Below are positions 16,296 through 25,087 of a stretch of 64,000 nt of DNA, piece by piece. The translations under genes and the position numbers were made by a program. The notes beneath the pieces were generated by a model. The model saw only the letters and a program-made list of their open reading frames with translations. It was not told the origin of the DNA and made no database searches. This DNA is from Hyphomicrobiales bacterium (lineage in GTDB: Bacteria; Pseudomonadota; Alphaproteobacteria; Rhizobiales; Beijerinckiaceae): positions 992,001-1,056,000 of the forward strand of contig CAKNFP010000002.1 in NCBI GenBank assembly GCA_930633525.1. The letters run 5' to 3'. Each line of letters starts with the position of its first letter. The stretch's first letter is position 1.

Positions 16296-16960
16296 CGGCG
16301 TACTTCCCGCAGCCATGGAAACAATGCCTGCCGAACTCGATTGTACAATATCGAAAAGAGAAGCCCGACCGATACGTACATCGCTGTCACGAGAATGTAA
16401 GTCTCGAATGCCCTAAAAGTACGGGTCTGAACGAACTGAGCAGCGCTCGTCAGATCCTCGACCGAAATCTGCGAAATCACAGCTGACCCCAGGAAAATGA
16501 GAACAAACTGTCCGACGAGAGGCTTATCGACCTTTGCCAAGGCCGGCGGCAGGACAATGCGCAGGTAGACCTGCAGCGACGTCATGCCCTGCGCGACCGC
16601 CGCCTCGCGGATACCGCGGCTGCCGTCCATCAGGCCGCCGCGTATTATCTCGGTGAAATAGGCGCCGGCGTTCAGGGACAGCGCGATGAGTGCAGCGACC
16701 TCGGGTAACATTCGCCAGCCGAGGCTTGCCATACCGAAGTAGATGAAGAATAGCTGCACGATGAACGGCGTGTTGCGGATCGTTTCCACATACGCGGATA
16801 CGGACCAAGAAGCGGGACCTGGCACAGTCCGTTTGAGTTCCGCGCAGGCGACCGCAAGGACAAAACCGGTTATGCCGGCCAAACCGCATAGGCAGACACT
16901 GACGAGCAAACCGCTCAGCAGCATGTCGGAATAGGCGAATACATCGCGGAACATCAGCAC
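16292..16960 (-). CDS. ABC transporter permease, polar amino acid type
   Basis: A 222-residue membrane subunit similar in layout to the neighbouring permease, with the coupling loop EAAVAQGMTSLQVYLRIVLPPALAKVDKP. The start is uncertain: the GTG at 16960 lies seven bases after GGAGG and is preferred, a GTG at 16966 overlaps the upstream TGA as GTGA, and an ATG occurs at 16954. All give essentially the same mature helices. It is translationally coupled to the deacylase gene upstream. Confidence 0.88.
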   Translation of the reverse strand: MLMFRDVFAYSDMLLSGLLVSVCLCGLAGITGFVLAVACAELKRTVPGPASWSVSAYVETIRNTPFIVQLFFIYFGMASLGWRMLPEVAALIALSLNAGAYFTEIIRGGLMDGSRGIREAAVAQGMTSLQVYLRIVLPPALAKVDKPLVGQFVLIFLGSAVISQISVEDLTSAAQFVQTRTFRAFETYILVTAMYVSVGLLFSILYNRVRQALFPWLREVRR

Positions 16961-16962
16961 GT

Positions 16963-18123
16963 TCACGCCTCCGCCAATCGATGGGCAATCCGCTGCAGGA
17001 TTTCTGCAAAGCCTGTCAATTCGCGGATCTCGATGTATTCGTCGGCCTTGTGAGCACGCGTCAGTTCGCCAGGTCCGCAAACGACGGTCGACCAGCCTGC
17101 CATCTGGAACAGGCCGGCTTCGGTGCCGCCCGAGAAGGTCTTGCCCTTGCTGGTCAATCCGATGGATCGCATGAATGCTTGGGCCGAGCCGTTTTCTTCA
17201 GGCGAGAGACCCGGAATGTCGGTGACGACCTCAATATCAATGGCGCAGCTGGGAGCGCCGGCCTTGATCGGGCTTTGCTCCAATTCCAAGGCGAATGTCC
17301 TGAGCTGCTGTAGATGGGCGCCGGGGTCCTCGGAGGGAATCGTCCGGATATCGACGGAGAAAACGGCGCTGTCGGCGACGGCCGTCGGGGAAGTACCGGC
17401 GTGGAGCGTGCCGCAGTGCAAGGTGGTGTACGGAGGCTCGAAGCGCCAGTCCTGCAACGCGGGATCGAGAGCGTTGGCGCGTTGGGCATCGTCGAGCCAG
17501 CATACGAGCCGGGCAGCGGCAGTCAGCGCGCTCGCACCCAGATCGGGCCTCGACGAATGGACCGCGTGGCCTTTGACCCTGGCGATGAGCTCGACATAGG
17601 CCTTATGTCCCTCAACCAGCTCATTACCGGAGGGCTCGCCGACGATGACGGCCACTGGCGGCGGCAGTGACTTGCTCAGGGTATCGACGAGAATCCGGCC
17701 GCCCTTGCAGCCGACTTCCTCGTCGTATGATAAGGCGATGTGCAGGGGGCGGCGGAGCTTCGCGTCGCGAAACATAGGGACCGATGCGAGCACTGCAGCC
17801 ACGAATCCGAGCATGTCCGAAGTACCACGCCCGACGAGCCTCATATCCCTTTCGGTGAGCACCCAAGGATTGGACGCCCAATTCTGCCCGGTCGTAGGCA
17901 CAACGTCAGTATGACCGGAAAGGACGACGCCGCCCGCAACATTGGGGCCGATCCTGGCATGGAGGCTCGCCTTTCCCTCTTCTGGGGAGAGATAAATCGC
18001 GCTTTCGATACCATTCGTGATCAGCAGGTCTCTGCAGAACTCGATCAGCGGCAGATTGGGCTCGGATGATACGGTCTTGAATGATATTAGGCGGGCCAGA
18101 AGCTCTTGTGTCTTCTCGATCAT
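16963..18123 (-). CDS. M20-family deacylase (ArgE/acetylornithine deacetylase-like)
   Basis: A 386-residue zinc metallohydrolase that splits N-acyl amino acids. Visible metal-site motifs are SGHTDVVP, GRGTSDMLGFVA (the usual GRGxxDMKG with Leu in place of Lys), SYDEEVGC (general base Glu) and GEPSG, followed by the dimerisation lid and HKADEYIEI at the C-terminus. ArgE proper sits in arginine operons; here it is sandwiched, with overlaps on both sides, between a deformylase-like gene and an amino-acid ABC transporter. It more likely removes acyl groups from imported N-acyl amino acids. It is cytoplasmic, with no signal peptide. Confidence 0.85.
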   Translation of the reverse strand: MIEKTQELLARLISFKTVSSEPNLPLIEFCRDLLITNGIESAIYLSPEEGKASLHARIGPNVAGGVVLSGHTDVVPTTGQNWASNPWVLTERDMRLVGRGTSDMLGFVAAVLASVPMFRDAKLRRPLHIALSYDEEVGCKGGRILVDTLSKSLPPPVAVIVGEPSGNELVEGHKAYVELIARVKGHAVHSSRPDLGASALTAAARLVCWLDDAQRANALDPALQDWRFEPPYTTLHCGTLHAGTSPTAVADSAVFSVDIRTIPSEDPGAHLQQLRTFALELEQSPIKAGAPSCAIDIEVVTDIPGLSPEENGSAQAFMRSIGLTSKGKTFSGGTEAGLFQMAGWSTVVCGPGELTRAHKADEYIEIRELTGFAEILQRIAHRLAEA

Positions 18124-18668
18124 CTTAAGGGCCGATCGTCGACGGTGGCTTCGACCAGCGCGGGGTGCGCGGCGCGCTCCAACATTTCGCGCGCGATGAT
18201 GGCGCCCGGCTTTACCAGCCGATCCACCATTAGGATGCCGTTGAGATGATCGACTTCGTGCTGGACCAGTTCAGCTTGAGCGCCCTCCAGTCTCGGAAAG
18301 GAAACAAGCTTTCCCAATGAATCGATGCACTCGAACGAAATTTCCTTGTGGCGCATCACCGCGGCGCATACCGATGGCAAACTGAAGCAGTCGTCCCAGA
18401 GCGGAAACATCTCCTCCGACGTCCAAGTGATGCGGGGATTGATCGCGAGAAAATTACCCAGCGAACCGTTGAATGCGATCATCCGAAACGGAGAGCCGAT
18501 CTGCGGCGCAGCGAGAGCATTACCGAAGCCTAAGCGCTCTTTCAGACTGGCTAGAGTATCAACCAGATCCGCAGCATCATTTTTCCATTGGGAGATTTGC
18601 AGGTCGACAGGAATCGCCTGTTGCCGCAACCTCTCGTCTCCGAACATGACTACGTTACGGACTGGCAT
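18120..18668 (-). CDS. Divergent peptide deformylase-like protein
   Basis: A 182-residue protein of the Fe/Zn peptide deformylase family, which removes formyl groups from N-formylmethionyl peptides. The HEVDH metal motif (His137, Glu138, His141) and motif I (GFGNALAAPQIG, 47-58) are clear. Motif II is DDCFSLP rather than EGCLS, but its metal-binding Cys94 is kept. It is first in the operon and overlaps the deacylase by four bases. It is not beside fmt, as the housekeeping gene usually is, and has altered motif II, so I infer a catabolic role on N-formyl amino acids or peptides. Confidence 0.8.
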   Translation of the reverse strand: MPVRNVVMFGDERLRQQAIPVDLQISQWKNDAADLVDTLASLKERLGFGNALAAPQIGSPFRMIAFNGSLGNFLAINPRITWTSEEMFPLWDDCFSLPSVCAAVMRHKEISFECIDSLGKLVSFPRLEGAQAELVQHEVDHLNGILMVDRLVKPGAIIAREMLERAAHPALVEATVDDRPLR

Positions 18669-19617
18669 ATATGCTTCCCCATTCCCCCTCTATATTTATT
18701 TTCGGGGGATCACTGTCTCTGTTTTTAAGGATAGTGGCAGCGGGGGATCATTTGCATCAAATTGGCGGCCGAGATGGCGCAATGGCGCCATATTCGGAGA
18801 CGAATTGATGCAAACACTGCATCCTCGCCGGCAGGGATGCATTTGCCGGGCATGAATTGCATCGTCGGCCTGGAATCGTTCGGAGCCTGGCACGCTGCAA
18901 CAGGTATATGAAGCCCGCTATAAGCTTCGCATTTAAGACTAACGACAGAGCTGGATGTTCGCGCTTCGCTCGCTCACCAAGCCGAGGGGGCCCTAACTGC
19001 CCGAAACGTGGGCAAGAGTTCAACTACGGGTAATTTGTTATTGCCTATCACTGGCGCTGCCTGCGTGAAGTCGCTGGCACATAGCCAACCCTATACTGCG
19101 TCGGGACAAACCGCGAGCCAGCTCCGCGCCGATACCGTTGAAAAAGTCGGCGTTGCTGGGGCTTTGAAGCGCTGATTCAATGGGGCGGTGGGCGGCATGA
19201 TATTGGGCAAACAGCGGGTGGTGCAGGAGGCGCTGTTCTACGAGTTCAGCCTTGAGCGGCATATGACCGCTAATCAGTTCCCGCTCATCATACGTCGCCG
19301 GAGCCAACGACCCGACGATGAAGGTAACGCGGGCACGCTCTCGCTCGCGATCGGGCCCGTCAATCACCGGCCTCAGCAGATTCCACGCGGCTTCCAAAGC
19401 CCCTGCGCGCAGGAGAGATCAGCGGGTTCTTTGAACAAGAAGAGCGGCAAGTCGGTCTCTGCCGCAGTCCACGGCGCAATGGCGCAAAGCGCTGACGAAC
19501 CATTGACGTGATCTCTGAACGGGGCGCCAAATTGTGACGGCGCGACCTTGGCCTGCTTTACATATGTCTCACTGAAAACATGGCGGCGAACGAACATACC
19601 CTTCTCAGCGAGTTCGG
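18669..19617. other. Intergenic region with operator-like repeats, no clear gene
   Basis: About 950 bases between two minus-strand operons. The part nearest the deformylase gene holds a cluster of GATGCA half-sites (separate entry). The rest, roughly 19040-19600, contains minus-strand frames split over two reading frames (one reads VIDGPDRERERARVTFIV) that look like a frameshifted pseudogene of unrecognised family. Nothing intact is supported. Confidence 0.4.
18752..18863. promoter_or_regulatory. Clustered TTGCATC/GATGCAA half-sites upstream of the deformylase operon
   Basis: Within 112 bases there are five copies of one hexamer in both orientations: TTGCATCAA at 18752, TTGATGCAA at 18805-18813, CTGCATC at 18817-18823, GATGCA at 18836 and TTGCATC at 18857. 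Two pairs form dyads: 18752-18763 with 18803-18813, and the close inverted repeat GATGCA-N5-TGCATC (18807-18823). Such spacing suggests a multimeric repressor or activator, possibly the cluster's Lrp protein. Position 80-200 bases before the first gene fits regulation of the whole operon. Confidence 0.5.
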
Positions 19618-21108
19618 TCAGGTGCGGGTCTCAGGTGGCTGAAGCAGGACAGTAGCTGCCTGTGTATGCAACCCCGCTCCAAGCAGGACGCCGGGGTTCA
19701 TCATGTTCCGGGGATCGAGCAGGGCCTTGACCTTGGTCATCAGCTCGTAGCGCAAGGGATCGGCGAGACGTTCGAGCTCCCCCGTCAGCTTGCGGCCGAC
19801 GCCGTGCTCGGCGCTGAAGGTGCCGCCAAAGCGAGCCGCGACATCGTGGATTTCGCGCTCAACCTCCAGAGCGAAGGCTTCAGGATCGGCCAGTGCCGCC
19901 CAGAAGTCGCGCTGGAACAACAGGATATAGTGCACATTTCCATCGCCGAGATGACAGACGACCAGCGTCTTCGCCTGTGGGTAGCGCGCGGCCGCGACGA
20001 TATCGGCTGCTGCGATGAAGGGCGCGACGTCGGAGGAGCGCACGGCGACGTCGTGGGTGACGCTGACACCTTCCCTCTGGTTCGCTTCGGAGACGGAATG
20101 GCGGATGTGCCAGAACTCGGCGGCCTGTTGCTCGGAGGTCGCGATGGCGGCATCGAGCACCCCACCATTCTCAAGGGAGGCGCCTACGACCTCCTCGAGA
20201 ATGCTTTGGAGGTCCGTGGTCGCATCCTCGCTGCCGAGTTCGATCAGAACCGACCACGCCGGAATCTCCGCAAATGGGAAGCGAGCCCGCTCCGCATGCC
20301 GGCGCACAAGCTCGAATTGCGAGGCGGAGACCAACTCGAAGGCCTGGATATAAGAGCCGGCACGATCCTGCAGAGAGGCTAGCAGGACGACAGCGGAGGC
20401 CACGTCGGCGGCTGCGACCCAGGCATGGGCCGTGTTCGGCGTTTGCGGATGCAGCCGCAAGGCCGCGCCCGTGATGATGCCGAGCGTGCCTTCCGCGCCG
20501 ATGAAGAGGTGGCGCAACATATAGCCGGTGTTGTCCTTGCGCAGCGCGGCGAGGTCGCTGAGGATGCGCCCGTCGGCGAGCACGACTTCGAGGCCGGCGA
20601 CGAGATCGCGCATCGGGCCGTAGCGGACAACACCGGTGCCACCGGCATTGGTCGAAATCAGGCCGCCGATCTGGGCGCTCCCCTCGCTGCCGAGATGCAG
20701 TGGGAACTGCCGCCTCGCCTCGGCGGCCGCGGCATGCAACGCCCCGAGCACGACACCGGCCTCGACTGTGGCGATGCCGGCTGCCCGGTCGATCGCGCGG
20801 ATGCGGTTCATGCGCCCCAGGGAGAGCACAATGCCGGGCTTGTCGCTGCGGTCGCTTTCCGGCACGGCGCCGAAACACAAGCCGGTATTGCCGCCGACTG
20901 GAAAGATTGGCTGTCCCTGTGCCGCACAGAGCGCAACCACAGCGGACACTTCCTGCGTCGACGCCGGCTGGACGACGGCAAGTGCATGGCCGCGCCGACG
21001 CCGACGCCAGTCGACGAGCCATGGCTCCATCTCTGCTGGGTCGGTGATCAGCCCCTTCGCACCGACGATATCGCGGAGTCTCTCGATCATGCTCCGATCT
21101 CCGCTCAC
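19618..21108 (-). CDS. FAD-linked D-2-hydroxyacid dehydrogenase
   Basis: A 496-residue flavoprotein with an N-terminal FAD_binding_4 (PCMH) domain (PIFPVGGNTGLCFGA, HLGSEGSAQIGGLISTNAGG) and a C-terminal FAD-oxidase_C domain carrying the HLGDGNVHY metal motif and EHGVGR. This is the D-lactate/D-2-hydroxyglutarate/glycolate dehydrogenase family, passing electrons to the respiratory chain or ETF. It overlaps the DapA-family gene by four bases (ATGA), so the pair act together: the lyase or synthase would exchange a 2-oxo acid that this enzyme makes from a 2-hydroxy acid. The substrate is unknown. Confidence 0.85.
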   Translation of the reverse strand: MSGDRSMIERLRDIVGAKGLITDPAEMEPWLVDWRRRRRGHALAVVQPASTQEVSAVVALCAAQGQPIFPVGGNTGLCFGAVPESDRSDKPGIVLSLGRMNRIRAIDRAAGIATVEAGVVLGALHAAAAEARRQFPLHLGSEGSAQIGGLISTNAGGTGVVRYGPMRDLVAGLEVVLADGRILSDLAALRKDNTGYMLRHLFIGAEGTLGIITGAALRLHPQTPNTAHAWVAAADVASAVVLLASLQDRAGSYIQAFELVSASQFELVRRHAERARFPFAEIPAWSVLIELGSEDATTDLQSILEEVVGASLENGGVLDAAIATSEQQAAEFWHIRHSVSEANQREGVSVTHDVAVRSSDVAPFIAAADIVAAARYPQAKTLVVCHLGDGNVHYILLFQRDFWAALADPEAFALEVEREIHDVAARFGGTFSAEHGVGRKLTGELERLADPLRYELMTKVKALLDPRNMMNPGVLLGAGLHTQAATVLLQPPETRT

Positions 21109-22004
21109 GCGAGGCTGAGGGCTTTGGCCCGTTCGGCGGCGACCTTGAGCTTCGCCATTGTTTCAGGGCTCGGCGCCAGCAAAGGCAGGCGGACCCGGCC
21201 GACCGGCCTTCCCGTGAGCGCCATGTACTCCTTCAGCGGCCCAGGGTTGGTTTCGAGATAGATAGCGTCCGTCACCGGGTCGATCTTGTCCTGGAGCTTG
21301 AGCGCCTCCTTTAGCTTGCCCCGGCGGGCGAGCTCGAAAATCTCGATCCAGATCTTCGGATAGATGGTGGCCGAGGCAAGGACACCGCCACGCGCGCCAA
21401 GCGCGACATGGGTGGCGAAGAGCGGCTCCTCGCCCGAGAAAATGGCGATCTTATCTCCGGCGTATTTCACCGTGCGGATGAAATCCGGCATGTCGTAGGA
21501 GGAATATTTCATGCCGATGATCGAGTTATCCTCGGCCATGGCCTGCACCGTGTCTGCGACCGCCCCAACGGTGGTTCGGCGCGGGATCTGGTAAAGCAAC
21601 ACCGGCAGGCCGAGCGCGTCGCGGTAATTTCGGAAATAGGCCCGCATGCCGTCCTGGGTGCCGGTCGTGTAATAAGGCGTCACAGCCATGACGGCAGCGG
21701 CGCCGGAAGCGGCGAAGTCCCGGCCGGCCTCGAGCGCATCTTCGAAGCCTGTTGAAAGCACACCCGGGATCACCGGCCGGCCGTTGGCAGCCTCAACGCA
21801 GGCCTCGACGATGGCACGCCGCTCCGCCCGCGAGAAGGCGGGATACTCCCCGGTGCCGCCAATCGGCACGATGCCGGCGGCTCCGGCTTCGATCTGGAAT
21901 CGCACCAGGGACTGGAGGCCGGCCATATCCACAGCGCCATCTGCCTTCAGCGGCGTGACAATCGCTGTGTAGATCCCGCTCAATTGATCTGATGTGAGTA
22001 TCAT
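21105..22004 (-). CDS. Dihydrodipicolinate synthase family lyase (DapA-like)
   Basis: A 299-residue TIM-barrel class I aldolase of the DapA/NanA family. The GGTGE motif (GIVPIGGTGEYPAFS), the Tyr of TPYYTTG and the Schiff-base lysine in IIGMKYSS are present. Family members condense or split pyruvate with an aldehyde, or open 2-keto-3-deoxy sugars, cis-4-hydroxyproline derivatives and similar compounds. Housekeeping dapA is rarely paired with an FAD dehydrogenase, so a catabolic role is likely. Start at 22004 (MILTSDQ) is preferred; ATGs at 22013 and 22025 are in frame. Confidence 0.85.
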   Translation of the reverse strand: MILTSDQLSGIYTAIVTPLKADGAVDMAGLQSLVRFQIEAGAAGIVPIGGTGEYPAFSRAERRAIVEACVEAANGRPVIPGVLSTGFEDALEAGRDFAASGAAAVMAVTPYYTTGTQDGMRAYFRNYRDALGLPVLLYQIPRRTTVGAVADTVQAMAEDNSIIGMKYSSYDMPDFIRTVKYAGDKIAIFSGEEPLFATHVALGARGGVLASATIYPKIWIEIFELARRGKLKEALKLQDKIDPVTDAIYLETNPGPLKEYMALTGRPVGRVRLPLLAPSPETMAKLKVAAERAKALSLA

Positions 22005-22260
22005 ACCAAGCATCCCTGCTGCCAACGCACTACGCCCGCGATACCGGCTGCCAGCCTGCCTCGACTCCCGTCGGGCTTATCCTCGGCGCATAACCTGACT
22101 CGGACCTTTCTTTACGGCCGGGCTGGTGTCAACACTAAAATAGAAATATGTATGATACGATAATCTCATGAAGTGCGGGATTGCGCCGTCTCTTTTCATC
22201 CAGCCATGCGGCCCTTATGAAAAGCCACTGAAAAGGATCGCGCAGCAGAACGAGACTGGA

Positions 22261-22902
22261 ATGCCGGAGATTTCATCGGTGGAGCAATTCGATACGATCG
22301 GGCCAGCCGAAGGCTTGCGAAATGGTTCGGAGGCGCGTGGGGTTGATATCGGCGCGAGGCTATTGAAGCTGCGCAAGAGTCGGCGCCTCACGCTGCAAGA
22401 TGTCAGCGCGTTGACGGGGGTATCTGCATCGGCTTTCTCGAAGATCGAGCGCAATGAACTCTCGCCGACGATTTCGACGATGCAGCGCATCGCTCATGGC
22501 CTGGAAGTGGAGCTGTCTGCGCTGCTATCTATGGGGCAAGACACTGGTTCAGTGAGCTTTCCCGGGCGCCGCAGTATCAGTCGGGCGGGTAGCGGTAGCA
22601 AACACGATACGGGAACTTGCAATAACGTCCTGCTCTGCTCCGACATCAAAAACAAACGCGCAACCCCTGTCCTGACGACCGTGATGGCGCGCTCTCCCGA
22701 TGAATATTCGACCTGGTCGAAATCGGACGCGGAGATCTTCATCATGGTGCTGGACGGCACCTTGGTCGTGCACAGCCTGCTGTATGAGCCGCTTGAGCTC
22801 AACAAGGGCGACTCTGTCTACTACGACGCGACCACCGAGCACACATGGACCTCGAAGGGGCCGACCGATGCCGTCGTACTTTGGGTTCTTGTCGATCTCT
22901 GA
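22261..22902 (+). CDS. XRE-family regulator with C-terminal cupin domain
   Basis: A 213-residue two-domain regulator: an N-terminal lambda-repressor-like HTH (ARLLKLRKSRRLTLQDVSALTGVSASAFSKIERNELSPT, about residues 31-69) and a C-terminal cupin that probably senses a small ligand (EIFIMVLDGTLVVHSL...). Family relatives such as PuuR control amine and amino-acid catabolism. It is divergent from the DapA/FAD operon and 155 bases upstream of a polyamine-type ABC transporter, so both are likely targets. ATG 22261 is preferred because the family N-terminus starts there; an upstream in-frame ATG at 22168 adds 31 poorly conserved residues. Confidence 0.85.
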   Translation: MPEISSVEQFDTIGPAEGLRNGSEARGVDIGARLLKLRKSRRLTLQDVSALTGVSASAFSKIERNELSPTISTMQRIAHGLEVELSALLSMGQDTGSVSFPGRRSISRAGSGSKHDTGTCNNVLLCSDIKNKRATPVLTTVMARSPDEYSTWSKSDAEIFIMVLDGTLVVHSLLYEPLELNKGDSVYYDATTEHTWTSKGPTDAVVLWVLVDL

Positions 22903-23057
22903 AGGTGCAGTCGTGCTCGGCCCTGGTCGAAAATTGAGCCGCAGGCCCATAGATTTTCCATCATGATTTATCTTTTCATCAAATTTATGTCGTTTCATAC
23001 TTTTTCTGTTGCATAACGAATTTTTCTTGGGTTAGCCTCTCGATACGGAGGGAACTC

Positions 23058-24215
23058 ATGATGCAATCGGCGGAGAAGGCGCAGTCGCTTGAGATGCAGG
23101 TCGAGCCGGGCCTGCGCCTCCTTGGTGTCCAGAAAGCCTTTGGCAGCGTCGTCGCTCTTCGTCCGACTTCCTTCGACGTTCCGGCCGGCACGATGTGCTC
23201 CCTCCTCGGGCCTTCCGGGTGCGGCAAGACGACGACGCTGCGCATTGTCGCGGGCTTCGAGCTGCCCGACGCCGGCCAGATCCTGATTCGCGGCGAGGAT
23301 CGGACCTATGACCCGCCGCAGCGGCGCAAGCTCGGCATGGTCTTCCAAAATTACAGCCTGTTCCCGCATATGACGGTGGCGCAAAACGTCGCTTTCGGCC
23401 TGCGGATGGCCGGCAAGGCTAGGGCCGAGACTGAGGCGCGCACACGCCGTATGCTGGATATCGTTCATCTCCCCCAGCATGCCGATCGTTACCCGCATCA
23501 GTTGTCCGGAGGGCAGCAGCAGCGCGTGGCACTCGCCCGCTCGTTGGTAACCGAGCCGTCTATGCTGTTGCTAGACGAGCCGCTCGGTGCCCTTGACAAG
23601 AATCTACGCGAGCAGATGCAGTTCGAGATCCGCCAGCTCCAGCGCGAGATCGGCATCACGACCTTGCTGGTGACCCACGATCAGGAAGAGGCGCTCACGA
23701 TGAGCGACATGATCGTGGTGATGAACCGCGGCGAGATCATGCAGACCGGATCGCCGACGGAGGTCTATGAGCGCCCGCGGACCCGTTTCGTATCCGAGTT
23801 TCTCGGAACCTCGAACATTATCCCCTGTGCTGTGCTCGGCGCCGACGAGACTGGCCTGCGCCTGCGTTTGCCCGGCGATAACCAGAGCAGCGGCTTTACC
23901 GTCCCTGCGGCGTCTCGTCCCGTCGGCTCGACCGCGCTTGTAGCGATCCGCCCCGAGCATCTTCATGTAGCGCCTGTTTCCGGTGTGCGGCCAGAAGCCC
24001 CGCGTGCGACCGTAACGGGTCATGTTTTCCGCGGCGCGACCCATGTCTTCCAGTTGCAACGGCCTGGACACGACAAGCCCCTGCTGGCTTACCGACAGGT
24101 CACAGGCCCGGTCGGCGAGACCGCCTTGCCCTTGGGCGCGGAGGTGGCTCTCAGCTGGCAGCCCGGAACCGCCCGGCTGCTGGAGGACGAGGTCGATCCG
24201 GAGGTGGGAACATGA
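23058..24215 (+). CDS. ABC transporter ATP-binding protein, spermidine/putrescine type
   Basis: A 385-residue PotA-like ATPase: Walker A GPSGCGKTT, signature LSGGQQQR, Walker B SMLLLDEPLGALD and a C-terminal TOBE-type regulatory domain (from about residue 280). Start at 23058 follows GGAGGGAACTC. It opens a four-gene ABC operon (ATPase, two permeases, SBP) that continues into hydantoinase genes. The substrate is inferred only by family: polyamines or amino-acid-derived organic cations. Confidence 0.9.
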   Translation: MMQSAEKAQSLEMQVEPGLRLLGVQKAFGSVVALRPTSFDVPAGTMCSLLGPSGCGKTTTLRIVAGFELPDAGQILIRGEDRTYDPPQRRKLGMVFQNYSLFPHMTVAQNVAFGLRMAGKARAETEARTRRMLDIVHLPQHADRYPHQLSGGQQQRVALARSLVTEPSMLLLDEPLGALDKNLREQMQFEIRQLQREIGITTLLVTHDQEEALTMSDMIVVMNRGEIMQTGSPTEVYERPRTRFVSEFLGTSNIIPCAVLGADETGLRLRLPGDNQSSGFTVPAASRPVGSTALVAIRPEHLHVAPVSGVRPEAPRATVTGHVFRGATHVFQLQRPGHDKPLLAYRQVTGPVGETALPLGAEVALSWQPGTARLLEDEVDPEVGT

Positions 24216-25087
24216 CGTCAGCCGCCGGAACGCCCTTCGGCCGCCGCCGTCCGCTCGGCGCCGGGCTCTGGCCGGTCCTTCCGGCCGTCATCTTCCTGCT
24301 GCTGTTCTTCATGCTGCCGCTGGCCGAGAACGGCCTGCAAAGCCTCTACGTGACGGGTCCTGACGGCAAGGCAAGCTTCTCGCTCACCTACTATGTCCGG
24401 CTTTTCACCGACGCCTATTATCTCGGGGTCATCGCCGAGACGATCTGGGTTAGCCTGCTCGCCACGGTCATCTGCATCCTGATCGGCTACCCCGTCGCCT
24501 ATTTCATGGTCCGGCACGCCGGGCGCTGGAACGGCGCGATGATCTTCCTGCTGGTCGCGCCGCTCCTGACATCGATCATCATGCGCACTTTCGGCTGGAA
24601 CGTGATCCTGGCCCGCAACGGCGTGCTCAACAATGCCCTGCAGGGTCTCGGCTTGATCGAGCGGCCGCTGAGGCTGCTGCAGGACCCGTCTGCCGTGATC
24701 ATCGGCCTCGTCCATGTGCTCGTGCCGTTCATGGTGATCTCGATAGCCGCCGTCCTGAAGGGGATCGACACCCGGCTTGAGGAGGCGGCTGAACTGCTCG
24801 GCGCCAGCCGCTGGCGCACCTTCCGCGAGATCACGCTGCCGCTCAGCCTCGACGGCATCGCGACGGGTGCGATCGTCGTCTTTATGCTGGCCAATGGCAG
24901 CTTCCTGACGATGCTCCTCCTCGGCGGCGGCAGCGTGGTGACCTTGCCGCTGCTGATCTACCAGCAGTTCCTTCTGGTCCAGAACCTCGGCTTCGCCGCG
25001 GCGATGGGCAACGTCCTTCTGGTGCTGGCGGTGATCTCCCTCTTCATCCAGTTGCGTCTGATCCGGCAGGATGGAGCGGCGGCATGA
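24212..25087 (+). CDS. ABC transporter permease, PotB-like
   Basis: A 291-residue membrane protein with six hydrophobic segments and the EAA loop EEAAELLGASRWRTFREITLPLSL (approx. 188-212), the PotB/PotC-type importer permease. The start is fixed by ATGA overlap with the ATPase gene. It forms the channel with the PotC-like gene that follows, also through an ATGA overlap. Confidence 0.9.
   Translation: MTSAAGTPFGRRRPLGAGLWPVLPAVIFLLLFFMLPLAENGLQSLYVTGPDGKASFSLTYYVRLFTDAYYLGVIAETIWVSLLATVICILIGYPVAYFMVRHAGRWNGAMIFLLVAPLLTSIIMRTFGWNVILARNGVLNNALQGLGLIERPLRLLQDPSAVIIGLVHVLVPFMVISIAAVLKGIDTRLEEAAELLGASRWRTFREITLPLSLDGIATGAIVVFMLANGSFLTMLLLGGGSVVTLPLLIYQQFLLVQNLGFAAAMGNVLLVLAVISLFIQLRLIRQDGAAA

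Noticed and set aside
18120..18668. Housekeeping def gene
   Set aside because: It is not beside fmt, motif II is altered, and it is overlapped by a catabolic operon. A second def gene elsewhere is expected, though I cannot verify it.
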